Source: Nostoc sp. S13
GTDB taxonomy: Bacteria; Cyanobacteriota; Cyanobacteriia; Cyanobacteriales; Nostocaceae
DNA length: 39,301 nt
Assembly (NCBI RefSeq): GCF_029379315.1
Contig: NZ_JAQYWQ010000068.1
Coordinates: 1-39,301 of the forward strand
Reading direction: 5' to 3'
The notes beneath the pieces are model-generated. The model worked only from the letters and a program-made list of their open reading frames with translations, did no database searches and had not been told where the DNA came from. Numbering within the stretch: position 1 is the stretch's first letter; the number at the start of each line of letters is the position of its first letter. This document shows, piece after piece, positions 1 to 8,101 of the stretch. The position numbers and the translations under genes were made by a program.

Positions 1-5
1 TTTGA

Positions 6-263
6 CTTTGCCACTCTTCAGATGTACGGAGCTTGTTCAAAACTCAAATAGGATTCCTATATGTAGGCTGGAAGAATCGACGACGGCAATATGGCTGTGT
101 TTTGCATCTTGATATCAAAGATGGGAAGATTTGGATACAATATGATGGAACTGAGATTGGCATTGCCAATGAGTTAGTCAAGTTGGGAGTGCCAAAGGAA
201 GATATTATTTTGGCATTTCAGGAACCCTTGGTAAGGCAATACACGGGATTTGCTGTGGGTTAA
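6..263 (+). pseudogene. XisI-family protein, C-terminal fragment
   Basis: The last 60 or so residues match the C-terminal part of XisI-family proteins: a VGWKNRRRQYGC stretch, HLDIKDGKIWIQ, then a GIANELVKLGVPKEDI segment and a final RQYTGFAVG. XisI is known as a controlling factor for excision of the fdxN element in heterocystous cyanobacteria, and paralogues are scattered through their genomes, usually next to xisH. Full-length members are about 110 residues. Here an in-frame TGA at 3-5 stops the frame from extending upstream, and the residues before VGW do not resemble the family, so about the first 40 residues are missing or frame-shifted. The only start in this frame is TTG at 33, giving 76 aa. 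It ends one base before the end of the convergent response regulator gene. I read it as a decayed copy; a short functional variant cannot be excluded. Confidence 0.6.
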
Positions 264-264
264 T

Positions 265-936
265 CTAATTTATTAATAATTCTGGTGCTACCAATCCTTT
301 TTGGATAGCTAAAACTGCGGCTTGAGTGCGATCGCGTACTTCTAGTTTCTGTAAAATAGCATGGACATGAACCCGCACTGTACCAGGGGCAATGTAGAGA
401 ATTTCAGCAATTTCTTGATTGCTTTTGCCAGCTGCTACTAATGCCAAAATTTCTTGCTCGCGCTTGGTTAGGGGATTTTCTAAGGCTTCTTCTTTTGTCG
501 GCAGCACCGCCATAGAATTGACATCAAAAGCCGCTCTAATTTCTGTTGTTGCTGTTTGATCCCACCAAGAAGCCCCGGCTGCAACCGACCGCACTGCCAA
601 TATTAGAGACTCAGCTGGAATACCTTTGAGACAGTAACCTTGCGCCCCGGTAGCAATTAACCGTGAAATCAAAGGTTTTTCCGAACGAGATGTTAAAACG
701 AGAATTGGTAAATTTGGGTGCTTCTGCTTGATTTGGCGACAAGCCTCAATCCCGCCAATTCCCGGTAAACCTATATCCAGCAAGACCAAATCCAGGGGAT
801 AGCGATTTGCTAATTCTACAGCTTGTTCCCCATCTTCTGCCTCTGCGACAATCTCCAAACTGGTTTCTTGTTGCAACCGCATCCGCAGACCAAGCCGAAA
901 TAATTCATCATCTTCAACAAGTAAGATTTTTGTCAT
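265..936 (-). CDS. NarL/FixJ-type response regulator (REC + LuxR HTH)
   Basis: Two-domain transcriptional response regulator of 223 aa. The receiver domain (about residues 3-120) has the acidic pair in LLVEDDELF, the phosphoacceptor Asp54 in LVLLDIGLPG, the Thr/Ser of VLTSRSEK and the Lys of YCLKGIP. The C-terminal LuxR-type helix-turn-helix (about 155-215) reads LTKREQEILALVAAGKSNQEIAEIL and then TVRVHVHAILQKLEV, broken here only for reading. The start is the ATG at 934-936 (MTKILLVEDD). A longer version beginning at 957 would add seven residues translated from an STRR array and is unlikely. The histidine kinase gene lies upstream on the same strand, 114 bases away, so the two are probably a cognate pair transcribed together. 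The DNA targets cannot be read from the sequence; the neighbouring kdp cluster is one possibility. Confidence 0.93.
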   Translation of the reverse strand: MTKILLVEDDELFRLGLRMRLQQETSLEIVAEAEDGEQAVELANRYPLDLVLLDIGLPGIGGIEACRQIKQKHPNLPILVLTSRSEKPLISRLIATGAQGYCLKGIPAESLILAVRSVAAGASWWDQTATTEIRAAFDVNSMAVLPTKEEALENPLTKREQEILALVAAGKSNQEIAEILYIAPGTVRVHVHAILQKLEVRDRTQAAVLAIQKGLVAPELLIN

Positions 937-941
937 TAGTA

Positions 942-1041
942 ATTGGGCATTGGGCATTGAGTATTGGGTATTGAGTATTGGGCATTGGGCATTGGGAAAG
1001 CAGAAGGCAAGAGTTCTTCAATTTTGAATTTTGAATTTTGA
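942..1041. repeat. Two STRR heptamer arrays between kinase and regulator genes
   Basis: Positions 942-997 are eight uninterrupted heptamers of the ATTGGGC/ATTGAGT/ATTGGGT type. Positions 1021-1041 are three exact copies of ATTTTGA. These are short tandemly repeated repetitive (STRR) sequences, characteristic of heterocystous cyanobacteria. They fill the gap between the kinase stop codon and the regulator start codon, so any cotranscript must cross them. Confidence 0.9.
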
Positions 1042-1050
1042 ATTGATTTC

Positions 1051-2154
1051 TCAACTCCCCGGTGGTGGATAAGCTGGGAGTCGGAAACCAAACAGTGCGC
1101 CCCGTGGTGAGCGATTTTCTGCCCAAATTGTACCCCCATGAGCTACTATAATTTGTCTGGTCAAATAAAGCCCCAGTCCAGATCCTGAGACGTGGCGATC
1201 GCTATGTCCTTGATAAAACCTTTCAAATAAGTGGGGTAACTCTTCTTCGGTAATACCGGAACCAGTATCGAGTATTTTTACTACTTGCTCGCTAGAATAA
1301 CCTTCAAGTACTATTTCCACTTTACCGCCACGGGGGGTATGATTAATGCCATTGCTGAGGAGATTGGTGAAGACTCGCCCAAGTTGCAAAGAATCGCCAT
1401 TTACCCAGAGAAAGCTGCGAAAATCGGATTCGCCATAGTGTAGAGAAATATAAACTTGGCGTGTTCTCGCTAGTTCAGTCAGGGTAGCGATGATCTCCTC
1501 CGCCACTGTCACCAAGTTAACAGGTGATATCTGTAGTTTCAGCCCTTCGGCATCATTGCGGTAGACATCTAAAAGAGTTTGGACTAATTGCAGTGTACTC
1601 CGATGACTACGAGCCATTGTTTGGAGGACTTTTGCTTGCATTGGCGTGATTTCACCAAATTGCTCATTTTGAAAATATTTCAGCGTTTCAATTGCTCCTA
1701 ATAGGGGTGTTTTCAAATCATGCGTTAGGGTAGAAACAAAATCTTCACGCATGATAGCTAGTTGTTCTTGGGAGCGTAATTGTGCTTGCGTATAAGCGAT
1801 CGCTTCTTCATTGCGGTGGTTGCGATCGCTTAACCAACCCGTTACCACCAACGCTAACACTGCAATCAACCTATTTGCTAATGTTGGAGGATTAATTATT
1901 TCTCCTCCAGGTATAAACAAATTTAACAATGTTAATCCCGTAGCTGCAACAGTGATCCCGAAAACTGCTCCCCGATTCAATCGAGAATCTGCTAACAAAA
2001 TCGTTCCTGTGTAGAGGTAGCCAAATACGTACTCAGAGGGTGTCATGTATTCCAGTGCGATCACGATAGCAAAGGTGATCGCGATTAGTCCATATGTCTC
2101 CCCACGCTCACTTATAGCTTCTTTTATAGTCAATAATCGACTTAACATCGTCAT
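1051..2154 (-). CDS. Membrane-anchored sensor histidine kinase
   Basis: A 367-aa sensor kinase. The N-terminal region (about residues 20-110) is hydrophobic with three to four predicted membrane segments and no large periplasmic loop, resembling the DUF4118/KdpD-like four-helix anchor found in some kinases. It is followed by a short linker helix (EEAIAYTQAQLRSQEQ). The HisKA domain has the phosphoacceptor His145 in STLTHDLKTPL. The ATPase domain shows an N box (RVFTNLLSNGINHTP), G1 (ILDTGSGI), F box (LFERFYQG) and G2 (GSGLGLYLTRQI). The start is ATG at 2152-2154. The partner is very likely the response regulator just downstream. It diverges from kdpA across about 800 bases. Because the kdpD of this cluster lacks a kinase, this protein is a candidate K+ or osmotic sensor, but that is inference from position only. 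Confidence 0.93.
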   Translation of the reverse strand: MTMLSRLLTIKEAISERGETYGLIAITFAIVIALEYMTPSEYVFGYLYTGTILLADSRLNRGAVFGITVAATGLTLLNLFIPGGEIINPPTLANRLIAVLALVVTGWLSDRNHRNEEAIAYTQAQLRSQEQLAIMREDFVSTLTHDLKTPLLGAIETLKYFQNEQFGEITPMQAKVLQTMARSHRSTLQLVQTLLDVYRNDAEGLKLQISPVNLVTVAEEIIATLTELARTRQVYISLHYGESDFRSFLWVNGDSLQLGRVFTNLLSNGINHTPRGGKVEIVLEGYSSEQVVKILDTGSGITEEELPHLFERFYQGHSDRHVSGSGLGLYLTRQIIVAHGGTIWAENRSPRGALFGFRLPAYPPPGS

Positions 2155-2533
2155 TTATGATTTACTAAAAAATCGTTATCCTACAATCTTTACAACTATT
2201 TAATTCACCAATTATGATCTATCTGTAATTTATATCTACAAATGCCAACTTGGGAATTAACTCGAAAATTCCGATTGTCCAGATGCAGCGAAGGAGACTA
2301 GGGACTAGATACTGGGTTGTTGACTACAAGAACCGAGGTATTTACCCCAATCTTCTCAATCCCTAATCCTATTAATAAATCCTCTGGGATATTTATATTT
2401 TTTGAAAGTAGCAAACTTGGAAAATGTATTGTATAAACAAATAATACTAACGAGTGAGATCCATGAATTAAGAGTAAAAATTAAATATTCTTAACAAAAA
2501 CTTTAACAAGTATCTGGAAAATAGTATTGAAGA
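2155..2533. other. Intergenic region, upstream part of kinase/kdpA gap
   Basis: AT-rich DNA between the kinase and the repeat block before kdpA. I see no open frame of substance, no strong hairpin terminator and no recognisable riboswitch. Promoters for the divergent kinase and for kdpA probably lie in this gap or just after the repeat block, but no motif is clear enough to place. Confidence 0.5.
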
Positions 2534-2863
2534 AGAATTCAGAATTCAGACGCTCTCTACACGCTATCAGTAGGGGATTCAGATCCGCACTTCGACCCAA
2601 CTCTTGGAGACCAAGGCATAGCTTGCTTGTCCGTAGGGATACGACAAGCTTAGGGCAGACAAAAGTATTACAGTGAGCATGTCGAACTGCTCTGTTACCA
2701 CCACTTTCTTGTTGACCACAAAACAAGAAAATTTGGTGGTGGTGCAAAAACGCCGGTTATTCAGACCCTCTCTGCGTTCGCGCAGCGTGTCGCAGACAGA
2801 CCAAGGCATAGCTTGCTTAAAAGCAGGAGTACGCGGACTCCAATTCATTCTGAATTCTGTTTA
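2534..2863. repeat. Composite interspersed repeat block upstream of kdpA
   Basis: Begins with GAATTCAGAATTCAGAC and ends with CATTCTGAATTCTG, so the edges are roughly inverted. Inside, a 21-base segment starting AGACCAAGGCATAGC occurs exactly twice, at 2608-2628 and 2798-2818. A palindromic GCGTTCGCGCAGCG-type Nostoc repeat lies at 2774-2790. The same edge motifs recur at 7140-7165, 12388-12520 and 39253-39301. Short open frames here are built from repeat sequence and are not called as genes. Confidence 0.7.
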
Positions 2864-2956
2864 GGTAAATCCCTAGAAATCAAATACTCCAACGGTTAAT
2901 CTGTTATTTCTAAGAATTGGCTTGCTAGCACTTAAATTTAATTGAGCGCGAAATAT

Positions 2957-4642
2957 ATGGGACAAGGTTTTTTGCAAATTGGCTTAACGCTGTGTATCGT
3001 CATCGTAATCACTCCGCTATTCGGAAAATACATAGCGCGTGTCTTTTTGGGAGAAAGAACACTGCTTGATTTGTTAATGAACCCCATAGAGCGAAGTATG
3101 TTCGTACTAGCGGGTGTTCGGAGAAAAGATGATATGACGGGTTCGCAGTATATCCGGGCTGTACTGTATAGCAACTTTCTGATGGGTACTTCAGTGTATT
3201 TACTGATATATTTTCAGAGACTCTTACCCTGGAATCCTAACGGCTTCGGTGCGCCGGCATGGGATGTATTACTGCATACAACCATTTCATTTGTGACGAA
3301 TACCGACCAGCAACACTATGCTGGTGAGACAACCTTAAGTTATTTTAGCCAGGTAGCGGCTTTAGGCTTTTTGATGTTCACCTCCGCAGCCACTGGTTTA
3401 GCCGTGGGAATTGCCTTTATTCGCGGGTTGACGGGTAGAAGGCTGGGCAACTTTTACGTCGATCTCGTCCGTGGGATTACGCGAATATTGCTGCCGATTT
3501 CGATTATTGGCGCGATCGCCTTGCTTGTATCAGGTGTACCACAAACATTAGCTGGGACTTTGGATGTGAGAACCTTAGACGGTGGAACGCAATATCTTGC
3601 CAGAGGCCCAGTGGCATCATTTGAAATGATCAAACTTTTGGGCGAAAACGGCGGTGGCTTTTTTGGCGTCAACTCAGCCCATCCCTTTGAAAATCCCAAT
3701 GGCGCTTCTAACTTGATAGAAATGATCGCCATGATTTCTATACCAGCATCCTTGATTTACACCTACGGTATATTTGCCAACAACATCAAACAAGCTTGGC
3801 TACTTTTTTGGATGGTGTTTGTGATTTTTGTAGTTTTGGTAGGGGTAACAGCCGTGGGAGAATTACAAGGGAATCCCCTGGTTAATAACACTTTTGGATT
3901 AGAACAGCCTAATTTAGAAGGGAAAGAAGTTCGATTTGGCTGGGCACAAACCGCATTCTGGGCGGTGATGACTACCGCTACTATGTCTGGCGCTGTGAAC
4001 GGGATGCACGATTCTTTGATGCCGCAAGGAATATTTTCGACTCTCTTCAACTTGTTTATCCGCGTGATCTGGGGTGGTCAGGGAACTGGAACAGCTTACT
4101 TATTTATTTACTTAATTCTCACAGTATTCCTAACTGGACTAATGGCAGGACGCACCCCAGAGTTTTTAGGACGCAAAATTGAAAAGCGCGAAATCGTCCT
4201 CGCTGGCGTGGTGCTGTTAATTCACCCAATCCTAGTTTTAATTCCCAGTGCGATCGCCTTGGCTTACCCCATCTCCCTATCTGGAATTAGTAACGCTGGC
4301 TATCACGGCATTTCTCAAGTAGTTTATGAATATGCCTCAGCAGCAGCAAATAATGGCTCCGGCTTAGAGGGGTTGAGGGATAACACCCTGTGGTGGAACT
4401 TGAGTACTTTAGTTAGCTTAATCGGAGGACGCTACATTCCGATGATTGCCATCCTGCTGTTCGCTGATGGGATGTCTCGCAAACAACAAGTACAAGAAAC
4501 CCCTGGTACCCTGAGAACTGATTCTCTGGTATTTACTACGATCACGGCTGGAGTGACAGTGGTTTTGGGAGTGTTGACTTTCTTCCCCGTTCTGGCTTTA
4601 GGCCCCATAGCTGAGGGTTTGAAACTAGCATCTGGCAGTTAG
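2957..4642 (+). CDS. kdpA: KdpA, K+-translocating subunit of the Kdp ATPase
   Basis: Channel-like subunit that selects and moves K+ through the inner membrane in the KdpFABC pump. About ten membrane segments are visible. The four pore-loop signatures are present in order: TNTDQQHYAGE (Thr114 onward), GENGGGFFGVNSAHPFENP (Gly229 onward), AVNGMHDSLMPQG and NNGSGLEGLRDNTLWWN. The family usually has Trp in the first loop (NTNWQ); here it reads NTDQQ. I chose ATG at 2957 because it gives the family's compact MGQGFLQIGL start (561 aa); a TTG at 2942 would add five residues. Neither start has a clear Shine-Dalgarno. It is the first gene of kdpABCD. No kdpF-like micro-ORF could be seen ahead of it. 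Confidence 0.97.
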   Translation: MGQGFLQIGLTLCIVIVITPLFGKYIARVFLGERTLLDLLMNPIERSMFVLAGVRRKDDMTGSQYIRAVLYSNFLMGTSVYLLIYFQRLLPWNPNGFGAPAWDVLLHTTISFVTNTDQQHYAGETTLSYFSQVAALGFLMFTSAATGLAVGIAFIRGLTGRRLGNFYVDLVRGITRILLPISIIGAIALLVSGVPQTLAGTLDVRTLDGGTQYLARGPVASFEMIKLLGENGGGFFGVNSAHPFENPNGASNLIEMIAMISIPASLIYTYGIFANNIKQAWLLFWMVFVIFVVLVGVTAVGELQGNPLVNNTFGLEQPNLEGKEVRFGWAQTAFWAVMTTATMSGAVNGMHDSLMPQGIFSTLFNLFIRVIWGGQGTGTAYLFIYLILTVFLTGLMAGRTPEFLGRKIEKREIVLAGVVLLIHPILVLIPSAIALAYPISLSGISNAGYHGISQVVYEYASAAANNGSGLEGLRDNTLWWNLSTLVSLIGGRYIPMIAILLFADGMSRKQQVQETPGTLRTDSLVFTTITAGVTVVLGVLTFFPVLALGPIAEGLKLASGS

Positions 4643-4645
4643 AAA

Positions 4646-4673
4646 AGTTATGAGTTATGAGTTATGAGTTATG
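4646..4673. repeat. STRR, four copies of AGTTATG after kdpA
   Basis: Four exact tandem heptamers begin just after the kdpA stop codon. Their complement resembles the TAACTCC array at 4813-4882, so the transcript of this gap could fold the two arrays together. Confidence 0.9.
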
Positions 4674-4756
4674 AGTTTGGAATTAAGAGAATACTAAAAA
4701 ATAAATTATCCGGTTTCGTAGTGTGCTAACGATAACGTAACGTACCTTCATCAGAT

Positions 4757-4775
4757 GGTGCGTTAGTAACGCACC
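4757..4775. repeat. Perfect inverted repeat in kdpA-kdpB gap
   Basis: GGTGCGTTA and TAACGCACC flank a single G, a 9-bp perfect inverted repeat followed by CTACAA. This is a common Nostoc interspersed palindrome rather than an evident terminator, as no T run follows. Confidence 0.8.
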
Positions 4776-4812
4776 CTACAAGTTGGATCTGTTTTTTATT
4801 GTAAGTTCCTAA

Positions 4813-4882
4813 TAACTCCTAACTTCTAACTCCTAACTCCTAACTCCTAACTCTTAACTCCTAACTCCTAACTCCTAACTTT
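4813..4882. repeat. STRR, ten TAACTCC-type heptamers abutting kdpB
   Basis: Ten consecutive heptamers (TAACTCC with variants TAACTTC, TAACTCT and a final TAACTTT) occupy 4813-4882 and end four bases before the kdpB ATG. The array fills the place where a ribosome binding site would normally sit. Confidence 0.93.
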
Positions 4883-4886
4883 ATTT

Positions 4887-6992
4887 ATGAATAAAGTGGC
4901 AACTAACTTCAAAGCTAGACGCCCAAATTCTCGTTCTGGCGATCGCCGCCAAGCACGAAAAAAGGCCAGGGCAAGTAATAAGTGGCTGTACTTAAGGGCA
5001 ATTAGAGATGCTTTTGTCAAGCTAAACCCTAAGTATGTAATCAAAAACCCAGTGATGTTTGTGGTTTGGGTAGCGACAACCATCACTCTATTGTTAACAA
5101 TTGATCCCAACCTATTTGGGCCAGCCCAGCAAAAGAACCCACAACTTTTCAACGGCTTGTTGTCGGGAATTTTATTCTTGACAGTTTGGTTTGCCAATTT
5201 TGCCGAAGCACTGGCAGAAGGGCGGGGTAAAGCCCAAGCTAATGCCTTGCGATCAACGAAATCACAGGCGATCGCTAAAAAACTTGCTGCCGATGGCACA
5301 ATTAGTGAAGTTTCATCCACCAGCCTCAAACAGGGCGATACCATCTACGTCGTTGCTGGCGATATCATCCCCGCCGATGGCGAAGTAATCATGGGTGTCG
5401 CCTCAGTAGATGAATCGGCAATTACTGGAGAATCCGCACCAGTATTAAAAGAATCAGGCTCCGACGTTGCTAGTTCCGTCACTGGTGGGACGCGGATTAT
5501 CTCAGATGAACTAATTATCTACATCACATCCGACCTAGGCAAAGGTTTCATTGACCGGATGATTGCCTCCTTAGAAGTGGCAGAACGCAGCAAAACACCT
5601 AATGAAATTACCCTAACGGTATTGCTGACAGTTCTCAGCTTAGTCTTTTTGTTTGTCGTGGTAACTCTGCCTGCACTTGCCTACTATGTCAACAGTCCAG
5701 TCAGCATCCCAATTTTAATTGCCCTGTTAGTGGCGTTAATTCCTACAACCATTGGCGGCTTACTAAGTACCATCGGCATTGCTGGGATAGATCGAGTTGC
5801 CCAATTTAACGTCATTGCCACCTCAGGACGAGCAGTCGAAACCTGTGGTGATGTCAACACTTTAGTTCTCGATAAGACAGGTACAATTACCCTCGGCAAC
5901 CGCCAGGCGGAAGAGTTTATTCCGATCAATGGTCATTCAATGTCGGAAATTGCTAATGTTGCTTGGGCGGCTAGTGTTTTTGACAATACACCAGAAGGTA
6001 AATCCATTGTCCGACTGGCAGAAAAGTTAGGCGCACGGTTTGATTTTGATTCCAGTCAGGCAGAAGGAGTGGATTTTTCCGCCAAAACACTGATCAGTGG
6101 CACTAACTTGCCTGGTGGATATGAGGCCAGGAAGGGAGCAGTCGGAGCCATTAAAGGATTTGTCCGTTCCCGCAACGGACGCGATACCCCAGAATTGGAT
6201 GCTGCCTACGAACGAGTTTCTGGTCTGGGAGGTACACCCCTAGCAGTCAGCCTCGATAACGAAATCTATGGGATTGTTTATCTTAAAGATATTGTCAAAC
6301 CTGGTATCCGCGATCGCTTTCTTGCACTGCGACGGATGGGAGTGCGTAGCATCATGTTGACTGGAGACAACCGCATTACAACTTCTGTCATTGCCAAACA
6401 AGTTGGGGTGGATGACTTCATTGCCGAAGCCACACCAGAAGAGAAAATCAGTGTCATTAAAGGGGAACAAGCAGCAGGCAAACTGGTTGCCATGACGGGA
6501 GATGGGACTAACGATGCTCCAGCATTAGCCCAAGCTAACGTCGGCGTCGCGATGAATACAGGGACGCAAGCTGCAAAAGAAGCCGCCAACATGGTCGATT
6601 TGGACTCCGATCCCACAAAGCTGATCGATATCATTAGGATTGGCAAACAATTGTTAATTACTCGCGGGGCATTGACGACATTTTCCATCGCTAATGATAT
6701 TGCTAAATACTTTGCAATTATCCCAGTGATATTTGTCGCTGTTAACCTGCAAAGTCTGAATATTATGAATTTGACTAGCCCTAAGTCTGCTGTACTATCG
6801 GCGCTGATTTATAATGCTTTAATTATTCCCGCTTTGATTCCCTTGGCATTGAAAGGTGTGCGGTTTAGACCCCTGACAGCTAATCAGCTAGTCCAACGCA
6901 ATATCTTAATTTATGGCTTAGGTGGGGTGATTGCGCCGTTTATCGCCATTAAGTTGATCGATATACTAATTACAGTTATGGGCTTGGCTTAA
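4887..6992 (+). CDS. kdpB: KdpB, catalytic P-type ATPase subunit
   Basis: Energises K+ uptake by the Kdp complex through ATP hydrolysis. At 701 aa it has the usual length for cyanobacterial KdpB, with a basic N-terminal extension of about 40 residues rich in Arg/Lys. Visible motifs are TGES at residues 180-183 (actuator domain), the PTTIGGLLS membrane motif, DKTGT with the phosphorylated Asp329, a nucleotide-binding domain with the KdpB-type FDNTPEGKSI, and GDGTNDAP at about 538-545. Membrane segments follow to the C-terminus. The ATG at 4887 is the only sensible start and fits the family's N-terminus. No Shine-Dalgarno is present because an STRR array runs to within four bases of it. Second gene of the kdp cluster, 244 bases after kdpA. 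Confidence 0.98.
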   Translation: MNKVATNFKARRPNSRSGDRRQARKKARASNKWLYLRAIRDAFVKLNPKYVIKNPVMFVVWVATTITLLLTIDPNLFGPAQQKNPQLFNGLLSGILFLTVWFANFAEALAEGRGKAQANALRSTKSQAIAKKLAADGTISEVSSTSLKQGDTIYVVAGDIIPADGEVIMGVASVDESAITGESAPVLKESGSDVASSVTGGTRIISDELIIYITSDLGKGFIDRMIASLEVAERSKTPNEITLTVLLTVLSLVFLFVVVTLPALAYYVNSPVSIPILIALLVALIPTTIGGLLSTIGIAGIDRVAQFNVIATSGRAVETCGDVNTLVLDKTGTITLGNRQAEEFIPINGHSMSEIANVAWAASVFDNTPEGKSIVRLAEKLGARFDFDSSQAEGVDFSAKTLISGTNLPGGYEARKGAVGAIKGFVRSRNGRDTPELDAAYERVSGLGGTPLAVSLDNEIYGIVYLKDIVKPGIRDRFLALRRMGVRSIMLTGDNRITTSVIAKQVGVDDFIAEATPEEKISVIKGEQAAGKLVAMTGDGTNDAPALAQANVGVAMNTGTQAAKEAANMVDLDSDPTKLIDIIRIGKQLLITRGALTTFSIANDIAKYFAIIPVIFVAVNLQSLNIMNLTSPKSAVLSALIYNALIIPALIPLALKGVRFRPLTANQLVQRNILIYGLGGVIAPFIAIKLIDILITVMGLA

Positions 6993-7056
6993 GGGCGGTG
7001 GGAAAGGAGATTTAGTAGGGGTCTTAAACTCACTTATTCATTCCCCTTTCTCCTGT

Positions 7057-7310
7057 CGGAAACACTACGCGAAGCTTGCTTCTCTGTAGGGGTACGTATG
7101 ACGCTACGCACAGTAGCAACGGCTACGTTAACGGCAGTCGGACTCCAATTTATTCTGAATTCTGAACGGCAGTTGCTCTACTTGGAAAGACCCCAACTCT
7201 TGAAGACGCTCCGCGTTCGCATAGCGTCTCCAAGAGTTGCGCTAGCCTCTCACGCCTGGGAGAAGACTGCACTACCTCCTCCTGACTCCTAAATTCTGTT
7301 TAGATAAAAA
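7057..7310. repeat. Composite repeat block between kdpB and kdpC
   Basis: The 356-base gap 6993-7348 is mostly repeat. It holds a GAAGCTTGCTTCTCTGTAGG module at 7071-7090, the segment GACTCCAATTTATTCTGAAT that nearly repeats the one before kdpA, and palindromic GACGCTCCGCGTTCGCATAG material at 7203-7222. Short open frames here (for example 7098-7292) are repeat-derived. Anabaena kdp operons are known to carry a small kdpG gene at this position; I could not find a convincing equivalent. Confidence 0.6.
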
Positions 7311-7348
7311 ATTAAAAATAAAATATTAGCAGCAATTGGAAAATTTTT

Positions 7349-7951
7349 ATGCCTATTATTCGAGAAACCATCAGAGCAATTTTCATAACTCTGATGCTTT
7401 GGTTATTGACTGCAATCATTTATCCTCTAATAATCCTTGTAGTCGGTCAAGTTTTTTTCTTTTATCAAGCCAACGGCAGCATCAGGGCGGGTCAAAATGG
7501 TGAACCAATTGGTTCAGCTTTGATTGGTCAAGTGTTTACATCTGAGCGATATTTCCATTCTCGTCCCAGTACTGTGAGATATAGCCAAGGCAAAAAAGCC
7601 AAGCCAACTGGCATATCTGGAGCTAGCAATCTCGCTGCAAGCAATCCAGAGCTACTCAACCGGATTGTAGAACAGGCAAATCAATTGCGAGACGAAAATC
7701 TTCAACCGATTGCTGATATAATTTATACGTCTGCTTCTGGTTTAGATCCGCATATTTCCTTGAAAGCAGCACGGCAGCAATTGACGCGGGTTGCTAGTGC
7801 GCGGGGAGTAAAAGAAGATGAAATCCTACCTTTAATTAATAAGTTTACCGATGGCAGATTTTTAGGGATTTTTGGTGAGCCAGGAGTCAATGTTCTCCGA
7901 TTGAATTATGCTCTTGACGTGCAAGATTTTTCTCGTAAGCTAAATCAATAA
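7349..7951 (+). CDS. kdpC: KdpC, accessory subunit of the Kdp ATPase
   Basis: A 200-aa subunit that stabilises ATP binding and links KdpA with KdpB. It has a single N-terminal membrane helix (about residues 10-37, ITLMLWLLTAIIYPLIILVV). The periplasmic/cytosolic domain follows with family signatures GSALIGQVF, YFHSRPS, SGASNLAASNP and TSASGLDPHIS, then the conserved C-terminal FGEPGVNVLRLNYAL. The ATG at 7349 gives the expected N-terminus. It follows kdpB after a repeat-filled gap and precedes the short kdpD by 150 bases. Confidence 0.97.
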   Translation: MPIIRETIRAIFITLMLWLLTAIIYPLIILVVGQVFFFYQANGSIRAGQNGEPIGSALIGQVFTSERYFHSRPSTVRYSQGKKAKPTGISGASNLAASNPELLNRIVEQANQLRDENLQPIADIIYTSASGLDPHISLKAARQQLTRVASARGVKEDEILPLINKFTDGRFLGIFGEPGVNVLRLNYALDVQDFSRKLNQ

Positions 7952-8101
7952 ATGGGGAGTGGGGAGTTTAGAATAAATAGATAACTTTAGATAACTTTTT
8001 CGTTACTCTCTGCGCCTCTGCGTAAACGATAAAATTCTTATTTTAAAATATTCGTGCAAGAGACACCATGAAAATATCTATTCCCTACTCCCCATTTTCA
8101 A

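Noticed and set aside
2481..2864. Three short open frames (63-89 aa) upstream of kdpA
   Set aside because: All are built from the composite repeat block and overlap each other on both strands.
2155..2956. Searched for a c-di-AMP (ydaO-type) riboswitch ahead of kdpA
   Set aside because: No stretch matches the conserved motif core; repeats occupy much of the gap.
7098..7292. 64-aa frame between kdpB and kdpC, considered as kdpG
   Set aside because: It is made of interspersed repeat sequence and has no convincing membrane helix.
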